A DNA stretch of 5,791 nucleotides from Betaproteobacteria bacterium (GCA_009693345.1 SHXL01000172.1:1-5791); one strand, 5' to 3'. Numbered from the stretch's first letter, positions 1 to 5,791 are shown. The notes: generated by a model not told the origin, from the sequence alone. Numbers and translations are program-made.

Positions 1-919
1 TGGTGACGGAGGTGAAATAGATCTGGTTCGGGATCGGATCGAGCTCGATGCCGAAGGCCGCGGGGTTATCGATGATGTTCTTCAGCGCCTGCAGCTTGGG
101 GACATACTGGCGGGTCTCCAGCGGCATGGTGAGGCTCGCATAGTCGAGCGGCAGGCGGGCGGCGCGGTTTTTTTTCAGCGCGCGTGCCACCGCGTTCTCG
201 CCCCAGTTGTAGGAGGCGAGCGCCAGGTGCCAGTCGCCGTGCATCTGGTAGACATCGTTCAGATAATCGAGGGCCGCCGCGGTGGAAGCCACGATGTCGC
301 GCCGCCCGTCGTACCACCAGTTCTGCGCCAGTTCGTAGCGCTTGCCGGTGCCCGGGATGAATTGCCAGAGCCCCGAAGCGTGCGCGCGGGAGTAGGCCAT
401 CGGGTTGAAAGAACTTTCGACCATCGGCAGCAGCGCGAGCTCGGTGGGCAGGCCGCGTTTCTCGATTTCCTCGACGATGTGGAACAGGTACCTGCGGCTG
501 CGCTCGAAGACGCGCTTGAGATACTCCGGGCGCGCCACGTACCAGGCGGTTTTCTCCGCCACTAGCGGTCCGGCAAGGTTCGGCATCGAAAAGCCGTCGC
601 GGATGCGCTGCCAGAGGTCGTCCTGGCGGACGGTGCGGTCGACGCGCGCCAGGTCCGGAGGTTTGCCGACGTCCTCGCGCGCGCCTTCGAACGGCGGCAG
701 GCGATTCGCGTCCAACGGCCTGGACAGCGCGATGCGAGGATCGGGCGGTGCTTCGCGGGATCCGACGACCGGGGATCTGACCGGGATGCTCGGGGGCGTT
801 GTGACACCGGATTCCGTGGCCGGGGGCTGCGAGGCGCAGGATGCGAGCAGCGCACACACTGCGCAGAGTATGAACCGAGTTGTGATCGCACACACAGGCA
901 GGGTCTTCACGGCAGGCAT
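1..919 (-). CDS. mltD: Membrane-bound lytic murein transglycosylase D (3' end beyond window)
   Basis: Lipoprotein enzyme that cleaves the MurNAc-GlcNAc bond of peptidoglycan in the periplasm, leaving 1,6-anhydroMurNAc ends. The 306 visible residues begin with a signal peptide (basic R15, hydrophobic stretch to residue 26) and a lipobox L25-A-S-C28, so C28 should be lipidated. A Pro-rich linker follows, to about residue 75. The SLT (GH23) domain spans roughly residues 140-290. It contains ALLPMVESSFNP with E168 as the likely catalytic glutamate, then ASGLWQFIPGTG (181-192), LASYNWGEN (234-242) and RQYVPKL (270-276). The start is the ATG at 919-917, which shares its A with the gloB stop (TAATG); a weak AGG lies 5 nt upstream. 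The gene runs off the window without a stop, so C-terminal LysM repeats, common in MltD, cannot be seen. GloB-MltD adjacency matches the E. coli order. Identification is firm. Confidence 0.93.
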   Translation of the reverse strand, partial: MPAVKTLPVCAITTRFILCAVCALLASCASQPPATESGVTTPPSIPVRSPVVGSREAPPDPRIALSRPLDANRLPPFEGAREDVGKPPDLARVDRTVRQDDLWQRIRDGFSMPNLAGPLVAEKTAWYVARPEYLKRVFERSRRYLFHIVEEIEKRGLPTELALLPMVESSFNPMAYSRAHASGLWQFIPGTGKRYELAQNWWYDGRRDIVASTAAALDYLNDVYQMHGDWHLALASYNWGENAVARALKKNRAARLPLDYASLTMPLETRQYVPKLQALKNIIDNPAAFGIELDPIPNQIYFTSVT

Positions 920-1683
920 TAGAACCTATTCTTCCATTCGCGGATGGCGGCAAACACACTCACTGGATCGGCGATGCGGGCGCCGAGATACTTGTTGGCC
1001 GATTCGATCACCGCCGGCTCGGCGCAGCGCAGGAACGGATTGGTCGCGCGCTCCTCGCCCAGCGTCGAAGGCAGCGTGGGCCGGCCGGCCGCGCGCAGTT
1101 TCGCGGCCTGTTCCTCGCGCGCCGCGAGCACGCTGTTATCGGGATCCACCGCGCGCGCGAACTTGATGTTGGCAAGCGTATATTCATGGCCGCAATAGAC
1201 CTTCGTTGCGTCGGGAAGTGCCGCGAGTTTGGACAACGACGCGAGCATCTGCCCGGCCGTGCCCTCGAACACGCGGCCGCAGCCGCAGGCAAACAGCGTG
1301 TCGCCGCAGAAAAGGGAACCTAAGCCATAATAGGCGACATGCGCGCGGGTATGTCCGGGAATGTCCAGCACGAAGAACTCGGCAGCGAGTTCCGGAATCT
1401 CGACCCTGTCGTTCTCGCCCAGCGGATGCGTCAGCGCCGGGATCGACTCGCCCCTGGGCCCGAACACGGGGACTTTTTTCATCTCCACCAGTTCGGCGAT
1501 GCCGCCGACGTGATCGGGATGGTGGTGCGTGGCGAGGATCGCCACCAGCGTGAGACCCTCGCGCAAGAGGTAGTCCTTCACGGGGTGGGCTTCGCCCGGA
1601 TCCACGACCGCAGCGTATTTTCCCGCCCGCAGCGTCCAGATGTAGTTGTCCTTGAACGCGGATAGAGGGACGATTTCAAGCAT
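919..1683 (-). CDS. gloB: Hydroxyacylglutathione hydrolase (glyoxalase II)
   Basis: Cytosolic metallo-beta-lactamase-fold thioesterase that hydrolyses S-D-lactoylglutathione to D-lactate and glutathione, the second step of methylglyoxal detoxification. The protein has 254 residues, normal for GloB. It opens with the family signature FKDNYIW (10-16). The metal motif THHHPDH (52-58) supplies H53, H55, D57 and H58. H111 (in DIPGHT), bridging D128 (in FCGDTLF) and H166 (in CGHEYTL) complete the binuclear site by family alignment. CGCGRVFEG (133-141) and the C-terminal ERATNPFLR (211-219) match the glutathione-binding HAGH C-terminal region. The reading frame extends further upstream, but the ATG at 1683 gives the family N-terminus and has an AAGGA Shine-Dalgarno 10 nt upstream. 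The start codon overlaps the divergent methyltransferase start. The stop overlaps the mltD start by one base, which suggests translational coupling. Confidence 0.97.
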   Translation of the reverse strand: MLEIVPLSAFKDNYIWTLRAGKYAAVVDPGEAHPVKDYLLREGLTLVAILATHHHPDHVGGIAELVEMKKVPVFGPRGESIPALTHPLGENDRVEIPELAAEFFVLDIPGHTRAHVAYYGLGSLFCGDTLFACGCGRVFEGTAGQMLASLSKLAALPDATKVYCGHEYTLANIKFARAVDPDNSVLAAREEQAAKLRAAGRPTLPSTLGEERATNPFLRCAEPAVIESANKYLGARIADPVSVFAAIREWKNRF

Positions 1684-2458
1684 GGACCGGCAATCCTTCG
1701 TTTCGAATAGCGCGCACCAGTATAACGGCGCGCGGCCGGGGCTCGCCGAGTGGTTTGCCACGCCGCACGGACGGCATGTGCTCGATTGGGAACAGGGCCA
1801 GTTCGACAACGCGACCGAAGACGTGTTCGGCTACCGCGCGGTCCAGGCAGGGGTGCCGGGGATCGATTTCCTGCGCGCCAACCGCATTCCATTTCGTTTT
1901 ACCCTCGCCTTGGAGCACGGCGCCGCGCTTGCCGCCGATCCGATGCAATTGCCGCTCGCCAACCAGAGCGTGGACCTGGTGGTGCTGCCCCATGCGCTGG
2001 AATCGACCGCCGACCCGCACCTCGTGCTGCGCGAGGCCGAGCGCGTGCTGATTCCGGAGGGACAGCTGGTGATATCGGGGTTCAACACGCTCTCCCTCTG
2101 GCGGCTGCGGCAGCTGTTCGCGCACAAGGACGCCGGTGCGCCCTGGGACGAGCGCTTCATCGGCCTGTTGCGCCTGAAGGACTGGCTGCACCTGCTCGGC
2201 TTCGAACTGAATGGCGGCCGCTTCGGCTGCTACGCGCCGCCGTTCGAGAACCCGGTCTGGCTGTCGCGGTTCTCGTTCATGGAGAAGGCGGGGGCGCGCT
2301 GGTGGCCGATCATGGGCGGGGTCTATGTGGTGCGCGCGGTGAAGCGCGTGCATGGCATGCGCCTGATCGCGCCGGCCTGGCGCAAGGAGCGCGCCCGCCG
2401 GCGCGCGCTGGCCGCGATGCCGCAGCGCAACGGCTCCACCCGACAGCGGCATGACTGA
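1682..2458 (+). CDS. YafS-like SAM-methyltransferase-fold protein, motif I degenerate
   Basis: A 258-residue protein related to E. coli YafS by sequence and by position next to gloB and rnhA. The methyltransferase-like half (about residues 84-135) has DPMQLPLANQSVDLVVLPHA, a conserved proline-rich D(P)xxLP-SVD segment, then DPHLVLREAERVLIPEGQ (111-128) and LVISGFNTLSLW (129-140), which correspond to the post-motif II-III region of class I methyltransferases. The glycine-rich SAM-binding motif I (V-L-D-x-G-x-G-x-G) expected near residues 45-65 is not recognisable; the segment there reads EDVFGYRAVQAGVPG. The C-terminus is strongly basic (RKERARRR). Substrate and activity are unknown. The start chosen is the first ATG, at 1682, with GAGGG 12 nt upstream; in-frame TTGs at 1646 and 1652 are alternatives. 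The last 8 nt overlap rnhA (ATGACTGA). No clear promoter is visible; it would lie inside gloB. Confidence 0.85.
   Translation: MDRQSFVSNSAHQYNGARPGLAEWFATPHGRHVLDWEQGQFDNATEDVFGYRAVQAGVPGIDFLRANRIPFRFTLALEHGAALAADPMQLPLANQSVDLVVLPHALESTADPHLVLREAERVLIPEGQLVISGFNTLSLWRLRQLFAHKDAGAPWDERFIGLLRLKDWLHLLGFELNGGRFGCYAPPFENPVWLSRFSFMEKAGARWWPIMGGVYVVRAVKRVHGMRLIAPAWRKERARRRALAAMPQRNGSTRQRHD
1694..1698 (-). promoter_or_regulatory. Shine-Dalgarno of gloB
   Basis: The minus strand reads AAGGA here, 10 nt before the ATG at 1683. It supports that start over the longer upstream frame. The site lies within codons 5-6 of the divergent methyltransferase gene. Confidence 0.6.
1719..1724 (-). promoter_or_regulatory. 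Candidate -10 element for gloB-mltD
   Basis: The minus strand reads TATACT, five of six matches to the sigma-70 -10 consensus, in very GC-rich surroundings. Transcription would begin near 1712 and give a leader of about 30 nt before the gloB ATG at 1683, with the AAGGA site inside it. No good -35 hexamer is present at 16-18 nt spacing; GGCGAG at 17 nt is poor. The element lies inside the 5' part of the divergent methyltransferase gene. This is inferred from position and match only. Confidence 0.4.
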
Positions 2459-2891
2459 GCCGGTCGTGGAAATCTACGCAGACGGCGCATGCAAGGGCAA
2501 CCCCGGCCCGGGCGGCTGGGGCGTGCTGCTGCGGTCGGCGGGGTGCGAGAAGGAGATGTACGGCGGCGAAGCGCAGACCACTAACAACCGCATGGAACTG
2601 TCCGCGGTGATCGAGGGTTTGATGTCGCTCGAGAAGCGCTCCAAGGTGCGCGTCTACACGGATTCCCAATACGTGCAGAAAGGCATCTCGGAGTGGATCT
2701 ACAACTGGAAGCGGCGCGGCTGGCTTACCGCGGACAAGAAGCCCGTCAAGAACGTCGATCTCTGGCAAAAACTCGACAAGATCGCGCGTGAACACGACGT
2801 GCAGTGGCACTGGGTGAAGGGGCACGCCGGGCATCCCGAGAACGAGCGCGCCGACGCGCTTGCGAACAAGGGGATTGGCGTTGGCGGCTAG
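2451..2891 (+). CDS. rnhA: Ribonuclease HI
   Basis: Cytosolic endonuclease that degrades the RNA strand of RNA:DNA hybrids such as R-loops and primer remnants. It has 146 residues, close to the 155 of the E. coli enzyme. The acidic catalytic set is complete: D11 in IYADGACKGNPGPGGWG, E49 in TTNNRMEL, D71 in VYTDSQYV and D135 in NERADALAN, plus the flexible-loop H125 in VKGHAGHPEN. The basic handle region, with IYNWKRRGW (83-91) and ADKKPVKN (94-101), is present, so this is the handle-containing proteobacterial type. The ATG at 2451 lies inside the methyltransferase gene (8 nt overlap) with no good Shine-Dalgarno, which points to translation coupled to the upstream gene. The stop lies 11 nt inside the likely dnaQ start. 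In E. coli rnhA and dnaQ are divergent; here they are co-directional. Confidence 0.97.
   Translation: MTEPVVEIYADGACKGNPGPGGWGVLLRSAGCEKEMYGGEAQTTNNRMELSAVIEGLMSLEKRSKVRVYTDSQYVQKGISEWIYNWKRRGWLTADKKPVKNVDLWQKLDKIAREHDVQWHWVKGHAGHPENERADALANKGIGVGG
2868..2873 (+). promoter_or_regulatory. Shine-Dalgarno that fixes the dnaQ start
   Basis: AAGGGG ends 7 nt before the TTG at 2881. That spacing is ideal for this codon, too short for the TTG at 2875 (1 nt), and impossible for the TTG at 2860, which lies upstream of it. It is embedded in the final rnhA codons. Confidence 0.6.
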
Positions 2892-3591
2892 GCAAATCGT
2901 CCTCGATACCGAAACCACCGGCCTCAATGCGCGGATGGGCGACCGGGTGATCGAGATCGGCTGCATCGAGCTGCTCAGCCGCAACGTCACCGAGCGGCAT
3001 TTCCACAGTTATCTCAATCCGCAGCGCGAGATCGACGAGGGCGCGGCGAGGGTGCACGGCCTGACGCTCGAATTCCTCGCCGACAAGCCGAAGTTCGCCG
3101 ACATCGCCGGGGAGTTCGTGGACTACATCGGCGGCGCGGAACTGATCATCCACAACGCGGCGTTCGACGTTGAATTTCTCGACCAGGAATTGTCAATCGC
3201 CGGCTTGAAGAAGTTGTCCGAATACTCGCCGAACATAATCGACACGCTGGCCATGGCGCGCGAACTGCATCCGGGTAAGCGCAACGGGCTCGATGCGCTC
3301 TGCGAGCGCTACGCGGTGAACAACGCGCACCGCACGCTGCATGGCGCGCTGCTCGACGCGCGCCTGCTGGCGGAGGTCTATCTCGCCCTGACGCGCGGCC
3401 AGGAGAGCCTCGTCATGGAACTGGACAAGCCTTCCGCGGCGCAGACCGCCGCGGCGCTGGTGGACGCGAAGAAGCTCACCGTCCTGCGCGCCACCGGCGA
3501 GGAACTCAAGGAGCACGAGAAAATCCTCGACGCCATCGACAAGGCTGCCAAGGAACGAGGCGGCAGCCTGTGGCGAAAACTCGCCGGCTAG
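2881..3591 (+). CDS. dnaQ: DNA polymerase III epsilon subunit (3'-5' proofreading exonuclease)
   Basis: Proofreading subunit of the replicative polymerase core; it removes misincorporated 3' nucleotides and binds the alpha subunit. With the TTG at 2881 as start, the protein has 236 residues (E. coli: 243). All DEDDh exonuclease residues are visible: D9 and E11 in RQIVLDTETTGL, D96 in IHNAAFDVEF, H154 and D159 in TLHGALLDARLL. ELHPGKRNGLDALCERY (128-144) is also typical of DnaQ. QESLVM (174-179) sits where E. coli epsilon has its beta-clamp-binding QTSMAF, and the C-terminal tail, ending GGSLWRKLAG, corresponds to the alpha-binding region; both roles are inferred from alignment. No ATG lies between the upstream stop and the exonuclease motif, so a TTG start is required. 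The Shine-Dalgarno favours 2881, with 2875 and 2860 as alternatives. The gene overlaps rnhA by 11 nt. Confidence 0.95.
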   Translation: MAARQIVLDTETTGLNARMGDRVIEIGCIELLSRNVTERHFHSYLNPQREIDEGAARVHGLTLEFLADKPKFADIAGEFVDYIGGAELIIHNAAFDVEFLDQELSIAGLKKLSEYSPNIIDTLAMARELHPGKRNGLDALCERYAVNNAHRTLHGALLDARLLAEVYLALTRGQESLVMELDKPSAAQTAAALVDAKKLTVLRATGEELKEHEKILDAIDKAAKERGGSLWRKLAG

Positions 3592-3598
3592 GCCGGCG
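3576..3598 (-). terminator. Hairpin between convergent genes, best oriented for the minus-strand Bug transcript
   Basis: A perfect 7-bp GC-only stem, CGCCGGC (3582-3588) with GCCGGCG (3592-3598), encloses a 3-nt loop that is the dnaQ stop codon TAG. Read on the minus strand, the stem is followed after two bases by TTTT (3579-3576), the arrangement of an intrinsic terminator for the Bug gene that ends at 3613. On the plus strand the stem is followed by GTCCTTC, with no proper T tract, so termination of dnaQ there would be weak or Rho-assisted. The T run is short, hence moderate confidence. Confidence 0.5.
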
Positions 3599-3612
3599 GG
3601 TCCTTCACGTAC

Positions 3613-4587
3613 TCAGTCCATCTTAGCGCCGCTCTCCTTCACCAGCTTCGCCCATTTGACGGTGTCGGCCAGCATGAACTGGCGGAACGCCTCGGGCGAA
3701 TTTCCCACCGGCTCCGAGCCGTCGGTCACGATGCGCTCGCGCACGTCGGCGTGGTTGAGGATCTTGACCAGCTCGCCATGCAGCCGCGCGGCGATCGCCT
3801 CGGGCATCTTCGCCGGGCCGATGATGCCGTACCAGCCGACGATCTCGAATCCCGGCAGCGCTTCCGCCACCGCCGGAACATCCGCCATTACGGCAATCCG
3901 GCGCGGCGAAGTGACCGCGATCGCGCGCAGCCTTCCGGCACGGACCTGGGGCTGAACCGCCTGCAGGCCGGCGAAATTGAAGTGGTATTCGTTGCCGAGC
4001 AAGGCCATCAGCGCGGGTCCGGATCCCTTGTAGGGCACGTGCTCCGCCTTGACGCCCGTCATCTGCTTGTAGAGTTCGCCGGCGAGGTGGCCGCCGCTGC
4101 CGATTCCGGCCGAGCCGAAATTGAGCGGGCCGGGGTGTCCCTTCGTCCAGGCGATGAATTCATTCAGCGACTTCGGCGGCGATGACGCATTCACCACCAG
4201 GAGCTGCGCGGCCGAGGTCAGCTGCGTAATCGGCGTGAAGCTGTTCACCGGGTGGTAGGGCAGCTTCGGATTCAGCGCGGCGTTGACCGTGTGCTGGTGA
4301 TAGGCGAGCAGCAGCGTGTAGCCGTCCGGTTTGGCGCTCACCACCATCTCCCCCGCGACCACGCCCGAAGCGCTCGCGCGGTTGTCCACCAGCACCTGCT
4401 GCTTGAACGCCTCGGAGAGCTTCGCGCCGAACACGCGCGCCAGCAGATCCGTCGTGCCGCCCTGCGCGGCCGGCGTGATCAGGCGGATCGGCCTGCTCGG
4501 GTAGTCTTCCTGCGCGCGCGCCAAGCTGCCAACCGCGAGGGCAAACGATAGAAAAACAATCGTGTAAACGGGAAAATGGATTTTCAT
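3613..4587 (-). CDS. Bug/TctC-family periplasmic tripartite tricarboxylate transporter receptor
   Basis: Extracytoplasmic solute-binding protein of the TTT (TctABC) type, which captures carboxylates or other small acids for uptake or sensing. It has 324 residues, normal for the family. An N-terminal signal peptide (M1-A25, hydrophobic 7-23, probable signal peptidase I site ARA|QED) precedes YPSRPIRLITPAAQGG (29-44). The GGTTDLLAR segment carries D47, the position that usually contacts the ligand carboxylate or amine. Other family segments are VDNRASASG (67-75), FGSAGIGSGGHLAGELYK (157-174), VPYKGSGPALMALLG (184-198) and the closing KWAKLVKESGAKMD. No TctA or TctB membrane subunit is in the window, so it looks like an orphan receptor, as many Bug proteins are; the ligand cannot be predicted. 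The ATG at 4587 has AGGAA 9 nt upstream and overlaps the TPR-methyltransferase stop by 4 nt (ATGA). Confidence 0.94.
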   Translation of the reverse strand: MKIHFPVYTIVFLSFALAVGSLARAQEDYPSRPIRLITPAAQGGTTDLLARVFGAKLSEAFKQQVLVDNRASASGVVAGEMVVSAKPDGYTLLLAYHQHTVNAALNPKLPYHPVNSFTPITQLTSAAQLLVVNASSPPKSLNEFIAWTKGHPGPLNFGSAGIGSGGHLAGELYKQMTGVKAEHVPYKGSGPALMALLGNEYHFNFAGLQAVQPQVRAGRLRAIAVTSPRRIAVMADVPAVAEALPGFEIVGWYGIIGPAKMPEAIAARLHGELVKILNHADVRERIVTDGSEPVGNSPEAFRQFMLADTVKWAKLVKESGAKMD

Positions 4588-5791
4588 GCGCTTGCATTCC
4601 TGCTTAACACGCAAATGTATCCCTCCACGCCGACCCCTTTGTCCTCCCGCAATACCGCTTGCGAAAACGACACTTGCGCGAAACCGTGTTGCCGGGCGAG
4701 CTCCTGCAAATAGCGTCGCGTATGGCAATAGCGGCCCGTGGACCGCAAACGGAAGTCCCGCTCCGACTCGAGATCCGCTTCCACCGAATACGCGAAGAGG
4801 CCCCCGTTTCTCAGGACGGTCCGGGTGCGCTCGAAGATCTCCGATAGATTCCCGAAATAGACCAGCACATCCACCGCTGCCGCGAGGTCGAAGCATTTTG
4901 GCGACGCTTTTTCAAGGAAGTCGAGCAAGTCGCATTCCTCCAGCCGGTCGTAGCAGCCCCGTTCGCTGGCCTTCCTGATCATTTCAGTGGACAGATCGAT
5001 GCCGATCAGTTCGTGGCTGATCGTCCTCGCATGCACACCGAACAGGCCGCTGCCGCAGCCCATGTCCAGAACTTTCCGCAGCGGCGCTACCTGCCCCAAT
5101 GCACGGCATACCGCCTCGAACAGCAACGGCGGCGTCCGATAGCGCAGCCGCTTGACCAATATCTCGTCAAAGTTCTGCGCGAACGCGTCGAACATTCCCT
5201 TCACATACGCGGCGGAGGCCCTTTCGGGATTTGCATCCCGCAGCGCGCCCAGATAATGCGCAACGGCGGGGTCTTGCGGGAAAAAGTGGCGGGCGCGCTC
5301 GTAGTATTTCTCGGCTTCGTCGAGCCGGTCGAGCTCGCGCAGCGCGCCTGCCAGATTCTTGTAGCCGATCCCATAGTCCGGATCCTCGCCAACCGCCCGC
5401 CGGAAAGCGTCCGCTGCCTCCTCGATGCGGCCAAGCAGCTGGAGCGCGCAGCCCAGGTCATTCCAGACTCTCGCATGTCCTGGCTGCGCTGCCAGGGCGG
5501 CCCGAAAGTGCTCTATGGCGCGCTGGGAATCGCCGTCCTCGCGCAGCATATTGCCCAGGTTGTAATGCGCCTCGACCAGGCCTGGCTGGACGCGAACGGC
5601 GGTCTCGAAGCACTCCCTCGCTTTTCCGGTGTTTCCCTGGTCCCTGAATATGCACCCGAGATTGTTGGCGGCTTGTGCATAGCCTGGATAGAGAGCCAAA
5701 ACCGCCTGATAGCTTGAAATCGCCTCTTCATGCCGTGCGGCGGCCGCCAGCGTCGTCGCGAGCAGAGCGTGGAATGCAACCTCGCCGGGAC
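4584..5791 (-). CDS. TPR-repeat protein with C-terminal class I SAM-methyltransferase domain (5' end beyond window)
   Basis: The 401 visible residues are open to the window edge; numbering here starts at the first whole codon (5789). About five and a half tetratricopeptide repeats cover residues 4-183, each about 34 long and ending in proline: NNLGCIFRDQGNTGKA, YNLGNMLREDGDSQRA, NDLGCALQLLGRIEEA and KNLAGALRELDRLDEA are the A-helix parts. A linker, YVKGMFDAFAQNFDEILV (195-212), then leads into a Rossmann methyltransferase: motif I VLDMGCGSGLFG (240-251), acidic end of beta-2 in IGIDLS (262-267), the FDLAAAVDVLVYFGNL segment and LRNGGLFAYSVE. This architecture matches predicted TPR-containing methyltransferases (COG4976-like). 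The TPRs probably bind the protein substrate or a partner; the acceptor is unknown. A TTG at 5699 could be taken as a start but falls inside a TPR, with repeat sequence continuing upstream, so the true start is outside the window. The stop overlaps the Bug start (ATGA), implying co-translation. Confidence 0.9.
   Translation of the reverse strand, partial: PGEVAFHALLATTLAAAARHEEAISSYQAVLALYPGYAQAANNLGCIFRDQGNTGKARECFETAVRVQPGLVEAHYNLGNMLREDGDSQRAIEHFRAALAAQPGHARVWNDLGCALQLLGRIEEAADAFRRAVGEDPDYGIGYKNLAGALRELDRLDEAEKYYERARHFFPQDPAVAHYLGALRDANPERASAAYVKGMFDAFAQNFDEILVKRLRYRTPPLLFEAVCRALGQVAPLRKVLDMGCGSGLFGVHARTISHELIGIDLSTEMIRKASERGCYDRLEECDLLDFLEKASPKCFDLAAAVDVLVYFGNLSEIFERTRTVLRNGGLFAYSVEADLESERDFRLRSTGRYCHTRRYLQELARQHGFAQVSFSQAVLREDKGVGVEGYICVLSRNASA
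4597..4601 (-). promoter_or_regulatory. Shine-Dalgarno of the Bug gene
   Basis: The minus strand reads AGGAA, 9 nt before the ATG at 4587, inside the last codons of the TPR-methyltransferase. It selects this ATG over the much longer in-frame upstream extension, which lacks family similarity and runs antisense-like through the methyltransferase codons in another frame. Confidence 0.6.

Noticed and set aside
66..959. Long minus-strand open frame of 297 codons overlapping mltD
   Set aside because: Its translation is Arg/Pro/Ala-rich and unlike any family, while the neighbouring frame on the same strand encodes clear MltD motifs. It is open because of high GC content.
1676..2452. Antisense 258-codon frame covering nearly all of the yafS-like gene
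   Set aside because: The product is low-complexity and rich in Arg, His and Ala, with no motif; the plus-strand frame has recognisable conserved segments. Open antisense frames are usual in GC-rich genes.
2310..2990. Antisense 226-codon frame across rnhA
   Set aside because: It runs opposite to complete RNase HI and DnaQ catalytic motifs and shows no protein-like features of its own.
4160..4597. Minus-strand frame starting at an ATG 10 nt before the Bug start
   Set aside because: It reads the Bug signal-peptide region out of frame and gives a Gly/Arg/Ala-rich product without similarity. The Shine-Dalgarno spacing fits the Bug ATG at 4587, and is only about 0-1 nt for this ATG.
4611..4620. 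AT-rich stretch upstream of the Bug gene as a possible independent promoter
   Set aside because: The best minus-strand -10 (TACATT) matches only four of six and has no -35 at suitable spacing.
4588..4896. 103-codon N-terminal extension of the Bug protein
   Set aside because: It would bury the signal peptide inside the protein and overlap the methyltransferase domain in another frame. The ATG at 4587 gives a normal family length.
5013..5717. Plus-strand 234-codon frame opposite the TPR-methyltransferase
   Set aside because: No recognisable motif; the minus-strand frame has regular TPR periodicity and a methyltransferase motif I.

Overview
The window is compact, GC-rich bacterial chromosomal DNA. 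It reads as a betaproteobacterium (Burkholderiales-like), although no rRNA or other taxonomic marker is present. The reasons are the Bug/TctC-type periplasmic binding protein, a family greatly expanded in that group, and the proteobacterial block mltD-gloB-yafS-like-rnhA-dnaQ, whose order also occurs in Escherichia coli. Seven protein genes fill almost every base. The only gap of note is 21 nt between two convergent genes.

Layout. On the left, reading leftward, are gloB (glyoxalase II) and mltD (membrane-bound lytic transglycosylase, cut off by the window edge), joined by a one-base TAATG overlap. Reading rightward from the same point are a yafS-like degenerate methyltransferase, rnhA (RNase HI) and dnaQ (DNA polymerase III epsilon), each overlapping the next. 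The two divergent units start inside a shared CATG, so gloB and the methyltransferase overlap at their 5' ends. On the right, reading leftward, a TPR-methyltransferase fusion (5' end outside the window) overlaps a Bug-family solute-binding protein by 4 nt. This unit converges on dnaQ across a GC-rich hairpin that contains the dnaQ stop codon.

Function. The central block is housekeeping: methylglyoxal detoxification, peptidoglycan turnover, removal of RNA from RNA:DNA hybrids and replication proofreading. The right-hand pair looks accessory and has no obvious shared pathway. I see no mobile element, CRISPR array, tRNA, rRNA or phage signal, and no convincing new multi-gene system. The most notable points are the extreme 5' overlap of the divergent genes, the methyltransferase without a visible SAM-binding motif I, the TTG start of dnaQ inside rnhA, and the coupling of a TPR-methyltransferase to an orphan Bug receptor.
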